Positions 49,205 to 54,430 of a DNA stretch of 54,430 nt are shown in pieces. Positions within the stretch are counted from its first letter, which is position 1; each line of letters starts with the position of its first letter. Position numbers and translations under genes: made by a program. Under the pieces are notes generated by a model. The model made no database searches and was not told where the DNA came from. It worked only from the letters and a program-made list of their open reading frames with translations. Origin of the DNA: Subdoligranulum sp. (GTDB taxonomy: Bacteria > Bacillota > Clostridia > Oscillospirales > Ruminococcaceae); assembly GCA_004555405.1 (NCBI GenBank), contig SFIE01000009.1:1-54430 (forward strand), in the 5' to 3' direction.

Positions 49205-50587
49205 TCAGCCCTCCGAGGTGCTGGCGGCGGTGGGGTTGGCCTCGGTAAGCTCCACCTCTACGGTGATCAGCTGGCCCTTGCGCGCCACCTGCAGCGAAAC
49301 GGTATCGCCCACGCTCTTTTCCTGCACCCTGCTCACCACATCGTTGGCGGTTTCGGCCAGCACGTTATCCACGCTCACAATGCGGTCGCCTGCCTGCAGG
49401 CCCGCCTTTTCAGCGCCGCTGCCGGGGTTTACCTGGCTGATATAAATTCCGGCGCTGGTAACACCATAGCGGGCAGCCGTGGCGGCATCGGTGATGGTGA
49501 TCACGCTGATGCCCAGCTGCGGGCGGCCTGTTACATAGCCGGACTGGATCAGATCCATGGCCACATTGTAGGCGGTGTTGATGGGAATTGCAAAGCCCAG
49601 GCCCTCGGCATAGTCGCCGCTGCTCTTGGCGTTGACAATGCCGATCAGATCGCCGCTTGCATTAAACAATGCGCCGCCCGAGTTGCCGGGCGAAACCGAG
49701 GCATCCATCTGGATCAGGCTCATGGTCTGGTCTTCAATGGTCACTTCACGGTTCAGCGCACTGATCATGCCGCCGGTCACTGTGCCGCCCAGCTCGCCCA
49801 AAGGGTTGCCCACAGCCAGCACGCTCTGGCCCACGGCCAGACTGTCGCTGTCGCCGATGGTGGCGGGGGTCAGCCCGGTGGCATCGATCTTCAGCACAGC
49901 TACATCGGTGGTGGAATCGCCGCCCACCAGCGTGGCAGTGTATTCCGTGCCGTCATTCAGCGAAACCTTGATATTGTTTGCACCCGACACCACATGGTTG
50001 CAGGTGATGATATAGCCATCCTCGGTAAGCACCACGCCGCTGCCTGCGCCGCTTTGCACATACTGGCCGCCAAACCAGTTGTTGCTGGTGACCATCGACT
50101 CGGTGGTGATCACCACCACGCTGGGGGCCACCTTGGCCGAAACTGCGCTGAAATCGTTGTTGGAAACCACGGCTGTGCCGTCCGTGCGCGGCACCATATT
50201 GGTCACCACGCGGTTTGCCGAATTATTGCGCATGGCCAGCACCGCGCCGCCGTAGCCCGTGCCGAAGCACACGCCCAGGCAGGCAACGCCCGCCACGATG
50301 CGCAGCGCCCATTTTTTTCCGCCGCCGTTTTTGGCGCTGCGGGGGGCATTGTGATGCCCGGGGGTATGCTGCTGCGGATCCCGGGTATAATTTTTACTGT
50401 AATCATACGCCGTGTTTCCGTTTTGTGTGTTCTCGTTCTGGCGGGGCGGTTCCGTTTGCTGAGCCTCCGCGTGGAAATCCTCAGCGGTATTGGCGGTGTT
50501 GGTGCCGCTGCTGCCTACGTTCTGATAACCGGTATCCGGTGTTTCGTTGGTGCCGCTGTGCAGGCCGTTGTTTTCGTTGTCCATCAT
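49205..50587 (-). CDS. htrA: Membrane-anchored HtrA/DegP-type serine protease
   Basis: Envelope quality-control protease. About 460 residues from the ATG at 50587 (AAAGG 9 nt upstream; adjacent ATGs at 50596 and 50584 are also possible). A long Asn/Gln/Gly-rich cytoplasmic segment (about 1-80) leads to one helix (LRIVAGVACLGVCFGTGYGG). The trypsin-like domain has the triad in IITCNHVVSG, STTDVAVLKI and SVSPGNSGGALFN. A single PDZ domain follows (LQAGDRIVSVDNVLAETAND). Upstream are repeated TTTCACA boxes. Confidence 0.95.
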   Translation of the reverse strand: MMDNENNGLHSGTNETPDTGYQNVGSSGTNTANTAEDFHAEAQQTEPPRQNENTQNGNTAYDYSKNYTRDPQQHTPGHHNAPRSAKNGGGKKWALRIVAGVACLGVCFGTGYGGAVLAMRNNSANRVVTNMVPRTDGTAVVSNNDFSAVSAKVAPSVVVITTESMVTSNNWFGGQYVQSGAGSGVVLTEDGYIITCNHVVSGANNIKVSLNDGTEYTATLVGGDSTTDVAVLKIDATGLTPATIGDSDSLAVGQSVLAVGNPLGELGGTVTGGMISALNREVTIEDQTMSLIQMDASVSPGNSGGALFNASGDLIGIVNAKSSGDYAEGLGFAIPINTAYNVAMDLIQSGYVTGRPQLGISVITITDAATAARYGVTSAGIYISQVNPGSGAEKAGLQAGDRIVSVDNVLAETANDVVSRVQEKSVGDTVSLQVARKGQLITVEVELTEANPTAASTSEG

Positions 50588-50655
50588 ATCGATCATCCTT
50601 TCGCTTAAAAAGGGGATATACTCTATTGGTTTCGGGGCTTTCCCGATCGTTTGGC

Positions 50656-50753
50656 CTTAGTATAAAGGCGAATTGTGAAATGCAATTTATATGCCCGTGA
50701 AGAATTTGTGAAATTCTGTCACTATCTGCCGCAGAGTGCCGAATTGTGAAATT
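50656..50753 (-). promoter_or_regulatory. htrA control region with repeated TTTCACAA boxes
   Basis: On the minus strand ATTTCACAATTC-type boxes occur at 50670-50681, 50702-50715 and 50741-50753; next to the middle one is TTCACG, 11 bp from it. A TATACT (complement of 50656-50661 area) could be the -10. HtrA genes in Gram-positives are often under two-component control (CssR, CiaR), and such response regulators bind direct repeats with one-turn spacing. Confidence 0.45.
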
Positions 50754-50876
50754 TCCTCTGCATTCCAACCCTTTGAAAATGCCATCTTTTCTTTATTTAT
50801 TCATATTTACAGGTTATGATTATTATAGCACAGTTCCGGTATGCTGCAAAATAAAAATCTGCAGGAGAATCGATCT

Positions 50877-51731
50877 ATGAATGTGATCCGGCAGGAAAAC
50901 TGCTTCCTTCTACAAAAAGAATCCCACACCATTGCCCGCTGCACCATTCAGCCCGGGCCCGGCGGCATCCTGCTCACCGCCCTTTCGGTGGATCCCTGCT
51001 GGCAGCGGCGCGGCTACGGCAGCTACCTTTTAAAAGAGGTGCTGCGCTCCACAGGCGGCTTTGTGCCGGGGCAGGCCAGCCTGCACTGGCTGTATGCCAC
51101 GAACGCCCCCGCTGCGTTTTTTGCCAGATTCGGCTTTGTTTTAAAGGGGGATCGTTTGGTTCGCCGCCGCCCCGAAGAGCTTACCGCCGTGAAATTTGCC
51201 CAAAGCATTTTGGCCGGGCGCATTCCCGCCGGGGGCTTTGCCATTGATGCCACCTGCGGCAACGGGCACGACACCGAGTTTTTGTGCCGCACCGTGGGGC
51301 CCGCCGGGCAGGTGCTGGCGCTGGATATCCAGCCGGCAGCCATTGCTTCCACCCGTGCGCGGCTGGAGCAAGGCCGTTTTGAAAATTTTTCGCTGCATTG
51401 CACCGATCATTCCCGGCTGGCCGAGCTGGCCGCCCCCGAAAGTGCCGACGCCGTTCTTTTCAACTTTGGCTGGCTGCCCGGGGCAGACCACAGCGTGTAT
51501 TCCGGCCCGGGCAGCACGATCCCCGCGCTGGAAGCCGCACTGGGCATTTTGAAGCCCGGCGGTGTGCTGAGCGCCGTTTTATACAGCGGCCGTGTGATCG
51601 GCGACACCGAAAAGCAGGCGGTGCTGACATGGCTAAGATCGCTGCCCCTTGCAGACTATACCGTGCTGGTGTGCGATTTTGCCAACTGGGCCGACACTGC
51701 ACCCCTGCCCTGCCTTGTGTTTAAAAAGTAA
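50877..51731 (+). CDS. GNAT acetyltransferase fused to MnmM-type tRNA methyltransferase
   Basis: 284 residues with AGGAG upstream of the ATG at 50877. N-terminal GNAT domain (about 1-95): LSVDPCWQRRGYGSYLLKEV is the acetyl-CoA loop, followed by ATNAPAAFFARFGFVLKGD. C-terminal class I methyltransferase (about 103-284) of the YtqB/MnmM type: IDATCGNGHDTEFLCRTVG, LALDIQPAAIASTRARLEQG and FNFGWLPGADHSVYSGPGST. MnmM makes the 5-methylaminomethyl group of wobble uridine in Gram-positives. The acetyl acceptor of the GNAT part is unknown. The two domains are in one frame with no stop. Confidence 0.88.
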   Translation: MNVIRQENCFLLQKESHTIARCTIQPGPGGILLTALSVDPCWQRRGYGSYLLKEVLRSTGGFVPGQASLHWLYATNAPAAFFARFGFVLKGDRLVRRRPEELTAVKFAQSILAGRIPAGGFAIDATCGNGHDTEFLCRTVGPAGQVLALDIQPAAIASTRARLEQGRFENFSLHCTDHSRLAELAAPESADAVLFNFGWLPGADHSVYSGPGSTIPALEAALGILKPGGVLSAVLYSGRVIGDTEKQAVLTWLRSLPLADYTVLVCDFANWADTAPLPCLVFKK

Positions 51732-51786
51732 TTTTTGGCAGCGCCCGCCGCGCCGCCTTATCACTGACAGATAGGAGATTACTATT

Positions 51787-52764
51787 ATGTGTACTGCCGC
51801 TTGTTTTCACCCTCACGATTTCTATTTTGGCCGCAACCTTGACTATGAGTGCTCTTACGGCGAATCCATCACCCTCACTCCGCGCGGCTACCGCTTTGCC
51901 CTGCGCTGCATGGGCGAAATGCACACCCGCTATGCCATTCTGGGCATGGCCCATGTGGCCGGAGAGTACCCGCTGTATTATGATGCCTTCAACGAAACCG
52001 GCCTATGCATTGCAGGGCTGAACTTTGTGGGCAACGCCGCCTTTTTTGCCCCCGTGCCCGGCAAAACCAACATCACCACCTTTGAGCTGATCCCCTGGCT
52101 TTTGGGCACCTGCGCCGATCTGCAGCAGGCGCGCAAGGCCCTGCAGAACCTGAACCTTGTCAGCATTCCCTTCAGCGACCAGCTGCCCCTTTCCCAGCTG
52201 CACTGGATGATCGCCGACCGCACGGGCTGCCTTGTGCTGGAAAGCACTGCAGACGGCCTGCACCTTTATGAAAACCCTGCCAAGGTGCTGGCCAACAACC
52301 CGCCCTTCCCCCAGCAAATGGCCCACCTGAACTGCTACCGTTCGCTTTCGGTTTCCACCCCTGCCGAGGCCAGCTTTGCGCCGGGGCTCAGCCTGCCCGC
52401 CCTCAGCCGCGGCATGGGCGCCATGGGCCTGCCGGGCGATCTTTCTTCGCCCTCGCGCTTTGTGCGCGCCGCTTTTACGGCAGGCAACTCGCTGTGCGGG
52501 GCCGACGAAGCCTCAGCGGTGAACCAGTTTTTCCACATTCTCACCAGCGTAGAGCAGCAGCGCGGCTGCTGCCGGCTGGACAGCGAGGAATACGAGATCA
52601 CCATTTATTCCAGCTGCTGCAACGCCGACAAGGGCATTTATTATTACACCACCTACGAAAACCGCCAGATCACGGCGGTGGAAATGCAGCGCTGCGATCT
52701 GGATTCGCAAAAGCTGCAAAGCTGGCCCATGCTGCAGCGCTCGAACATTCTTTTGCAAAACTAA
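51787..52764 (+). CDS. bsh: Choloylglycine hydrolase / bile salt hydrolase
   Basis: Ntn-hydrolase cleaving the amide of conjugated bile acids (or a related linear amide). 325 residues, AGGAG upstream. After Met removal, Cys2 is the nucleophile (MCTAACF). Active-site residues align with characterised enzymes: Arg16 and Asp19 in GRNLDYECSYGE, Asn79 in AGLNFVGNA, Asn170/171 in LANNPPFPQQ and Arg224 in SSPSRFVRAAF. No signal peptide, as usual. Followed by a strong terminator, so it is a single-gene unit. It suggests an intestinal habitat; penicillin V or acyl-homoserine-lactone acylase activity is the alternative. Confidence 0.92.
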   Translation: MCTAACFHPHDFYFGRNLDYECSYGESITLTPRGYRFALRCMGEMHTRYAILGMAHVAGEYPLYYDAFNETGLCIAGLNFVGNAAFFAPVPGKTNITTFELIPWLLGTCADLQQARKALQNLNLVSIPFSDQLPLSQLHWMIADRTGCLVLESTADGLHLYENPAKVLANNPPFPQQMAHLNCYRSLSVSTPAEASFAPGLSLPALSRGMGAMGLPGDLSSPSRFVRAAFTAGNSLCGADEASAVNQFFHILTSVEQQRGCCRLDSEEYEITIYSSCCNADKGIYYYTTYENRQITAVEMQRCDLDSQKLQSWPMLQRSNILLQN

Positions 52765-52784
52765 GCGCCGCCAAACCTGTTTTT

Positions 52785-52816
52785 TGCCCCGTGCCGCACC
52801 CGGCCGGGGCATTTTT
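52785..52816 (+). terminator. Terminator after the bile salt hydrolase gene
   Basis: TGCCCCG (52785-52791) pairs with CGGGGCA (52805-52811), with an inner GCCG/CGGC stem, then five T. Confidence 0.88.
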
Positions 52817-52850
52817 GTGCCCTATGCCATATACAAACCGGGCGGCGGTG

Positions 52851-52903
52851 TGCTATACTACAAGAGTGCGATGATTTTCATCGCACTGTCACGATACGAT
52901 CAC
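52851..52903 (+). promoter_or_regulatory. Extended -10 promoter and 5' hairpin of the cytidylyltransferase gene
   Basis: TGC TATACT (52851-52859) is an extended -10. The predicted transcript begins with a perfect 10-bp hairpin (52865-52874 with 52878-52887, TTT loop). TCAC repeats at 52889 and 52900 follow at 11-bp spacing. The hairpin could stabilise the mRNA or be a palindromic operator over the start site. Confidence 0.55.
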
Positions 52904-52960
52904 AACGCAAAAAAGCGGCGCCTCGCCGCCCTTGTTTGTTTTAAAGGGAGAATAACGATC

Positions 52961-53857
52961 ATGGCAAAAAGCTTAACACGCAAGCAATTTGATATTCTGG
53001 TGGTGCTGGCCGAGGCCGAAAAGCCCCTTTCGCAGCGCCAGATCGAAGAAAAAACCGAGTATTCGCTGGGCACCGTAAACCGCACCATGCAGGAGCTTGC
53101 CGAGCTTGGTTTCGCCGCTGCCGGTGAGATCAGCCCCGCCGGTGCTGCTGCTCTGGAGCCCTACCGCGCCAAGCGCGCCATTTTTATCGCCGCCGGTTTC
53201 GGCAGCCGCATGGTGCCCATCACCTTCAACACCCCCAAGCCTTTGGTGCGCGTACACGGCCAGCGCATCATTGACGGGCTGATCGATGCCTGCCTGGAGG
53301 CCGGCATCAACGAGATCTACATTGTGCGCGGCTATCTGGCCGAGCAGTTTGACCAGCTGCTGTACAAATACCCCATGGTGAAGTTTTTGGATAACGCCGT
53401 GTACAACGAGGCCAACAACATTTCCTCTTCCATGGCGGCACGGCATCTTTTGTCCAACGCTTATGTGCTGGAGGCCGATCTGGTGATCTCGAACCCCAAG
53501 ATCATTACCAAATACCACTACCGCTCGGACTTTTTGGCCATTCCTAAAGACCGCACCGATGACTGGTGCTTCACCGTGAAGGACGGCATCATCACTGAAG
53601 AAAAGGTGGGCGGGCTGAACTGCTGGCAGATGGTGGGCATCTCGTATTGGGACGAAGAGGACGGCCGCAAGCTTGCTGCCGACATTGAGCACACCTATGC
53701 GCAGCCCGGCGGTAAAGAGCGCTATTGGGAGCAGGTGCCTCTGGTGTTCCACAAGGACCATTATCAGGTGGAGGTGCGCCCCTGCCGCGACGAGGATATC
53801 ATTGAGATCGATACCTTCCGCGAGCTGAAGGCCATCGACAAAACCTACGATGTATAA
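52961..53857 (+). CDS. HTH domain fused to LicC-like nucleotidyltransferase
   Basis: 298 residues with AAGGGAG upstream of the ATG at 52961; the frame extends further upstream but through the promoter. N-terminal winged helix (about 1-65): LTRKQFDILVVLAEAEKPLS, RQIEEKTEYSLGTVNRTMQE. C-terminal nucleotidyltransferase (about 70-298): IFIAAGFGSRMVPITFNTPK is the sugar-nucleotide/choline-phosphate cytidylyltransferase loop, with the Asp of VLEADLVISN. Related to LicC, which makes CDP-choline for surface decoration. No lic-type kinase or transferase genes are adjacent, so the substrate is unproven. Confidence 0.85.
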   Translation: MAKSLTRKQFDILVVLAEAEKPLSQRQIEEKTEYSLGTVNRTMQELAELGFAAAGEISPAGAAALEPYRAKRAIFIAAGFGSRMVPITFNTPKPLVRVHGQRIIDGLIDACLEAGINEIYIVRGYLAEQFDQLLYKYPMVKFLDNAVYNEANNISSSMAARHLLSNAYVLEADLVISNPKIITKYHYRSDFLAIPKDRTDDWCFTVKDGIITEEKVGGLNCWQMVGISYWDEEDGRKLAADIEHTYAQPGGKERYWEQVPLVFHKDHYQVEVRPCRDEDIIEIDTFRELKAIDKTYDV

Positions 53858-53863
53858 TTTCAG

Positions 53864-53974
53864 GGCCATACCGCATCATTCTAAGCGCCGGTACAGCCAG
53901 CGAGAAGTGCAAGCTGCCAAGCCAAAAGCGCAGATTGTGCTTCAGCCGTCAGGCGGGAATTGTGCGGTGCTGCC
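53864..53974. mobile_element. TIR-bounded dispersed element, copy 3 (111 bp)
   Basis: Ends GGCCATACCGCATCATTC and (complement) GGCAGCACCGCACAATTC. Read on the minus strand it follows copy 1 closely from both ends: CGCCTGACGGCTGAAGCAC near one end and CTGCGCTTTTGGCTTGGCA towards the other, with about 170 bp of the copy 1 interior missing. It begins 6 bp after the stop of the cytidylyltransferase gene. Confidence 0.75.
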
Positions 53975-54025
53975 TTAGCCTTTTGCAAGGCCGCCCCGGT
54001 GAATGGTCGGTGTTCATAAGGCAGC

Positions 54026-54061
54026 GAACAGCCACAGCAGCTTGCACTGCCGTGGCTGTTC
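54026..54061 (+). other. Hairpin upstream of the broken VOC gene
   Basis: GAACAGCCAC (54026-54035) pairs with GTGGCTGTTC (54052-54061), with an inner GCAG/CTGC. Only a short T-rich tail follows, so it may be a weak terminator of the upstream unit. Confidence 0.5.
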
Positions 54062-54133
54062 TTGTAGTTTATCCGGCCATAGGATAGTATGGAACCGAAC
54101 AGACCCGCAAATACGGAATTTGTGGAGGAGAGT

Positions 54134-54417
54134 ATGAAATACAAAGGAACGCTTATTGTTGTTAAAGATTGCAACCGTGCTCTAAAGTTTTATCGTGATA
54201 TGTTTGGGCTTCAGTTGCTGCAAGACAACGATGGAAATATGGAACTGACAGATCATCTGTATTTGCAGGAGCAGTAGAAAAATTTGTGGAACGACTTGAA
54301 ATGCTCTACCCCCAAACAGAATATGTCAATCGCCTGATGACACACAGTTGGGGGCAAAAGGTGGTTAGGTTTTATGACCCTGACGGAAACCTGATTGAAG
54401 TAGGAACACCCGTTTAA
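54134..54417 (+). pseudogene. Broken VOC/glyoxalase-family gene
   Basis: The N-terminal 46 codons (MKYKGTLIVVKDCNRALKFY ... LYLQEQ) end at a TAG (54275-54277). From 54271 another frame continues the same family: AVEKFVERLEMLYPQTEYVN ... VVRFYDPDGNLIEVGTPV, ending at TAA 54415-54417. About 30 central residues are missing relative to usual ~125-residue members, and the frame is shifted, so an internal deletion has disabled it. GGAGGAG precedes the ATG. The DNA is more AT-rich than its neighbours, suggesting acquisition from a low-GC Firmicute. Confidence 0.8.
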
Positions 54418-54430
54418 CACATCTCGATAA

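Noticed and set aside
50203..50700. Plus-strand frame overlapping the htrA 5' region
   Set aside because: Cys/Arg-rich shadow of htrA; no homology and no ribosome binding site.

Overview
The window is a chromosomal segment from a Gram-positive, GC-rich member of the Clostridia. Gene content and protein style (S10-spc-alpha ribosomal super-operon with a KOW protein between map and infA, RqcH, TrmK, a GltS-type transporter, an IclR regulator, a bile salt hydrolase) suggest a gut Oscillospiraceae/Ruminococcaceae such as the Faecalibacterium-Subdoligranulum-Gemmiger group. That placement is inference; no 16S gene is present.

Layout. 1-606 is AT-rich edge DNA with an IS3-type transposase remnant. 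607-1773 is an enlarged PRPP synthetase (minus). 2075-3469 is a YcxB-like membrane protein (plus). 3756-19457 is the complete minus-strand ribosomal super-operon (rpsJ to rplQ, including secY, adk, map, infA, rpmJ, rpoA), driven by a strong promoter at 19806-19834 with a leader of about 340 nt. 20058-26579 carries rqcH, an array of five structured 91-bp repeats, a terminal-inverted-repeat element, nif3-like, trmK, a DUF1858 protein and a DUF2142 membrane protein. 26819-28065 carries a zinc-ribbon protein, a tRNA-like sequence, a small sigma factor and tRNA-Leu(CAA). 28258-33645 carries a PutP-type symporter, TetR, PAP2 phosphatase, a Wzy-like membrane protein and a WYL regulator. 33785-41347 is an aromatic amino acid operon: plsC, pheA, an aroB-like gene, aroC, fused aroE-aroK, aroA, tyrA.

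41585-45575 holds a C39-like protease-fold protein overlapping a NusG-II protein, a MATE transporter and a DUF308 protein. 45640-49047 looks like one catabolic module: an IclR regulator divergent from a ureohydrolase and a GltS-type transporter, with a perfect palindrome just downstream of a consensus promoter. 49205-53857 holds HtrA, a GNAT-MnmM fusion, a bile salt hydrolase and an HTH-cytidylyltransferase fusion. The right edge is a broken VOC gene in lower-GC DNA.

Most unusual points: the aroB homologue in the aro operon has lost its zinc ligands and other active-site residues; a dispersed element family with shared ends (284, 54 and 111 bp) sits beside genes; the 91-bp tandem array folds as hairpins, with variants mostly tolerated by G-U pairing on the plus strand; ribosomal protein L30 carries a histone-like AKKAP-rich extension; a GNAT domain is fused to an MnmM-type methyltransferase; and the IclR-ureohydrolase-GltS module has Cys in place of the first metal-binding His. 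I found no CRISPR array, prophage or intact insertion sequence.
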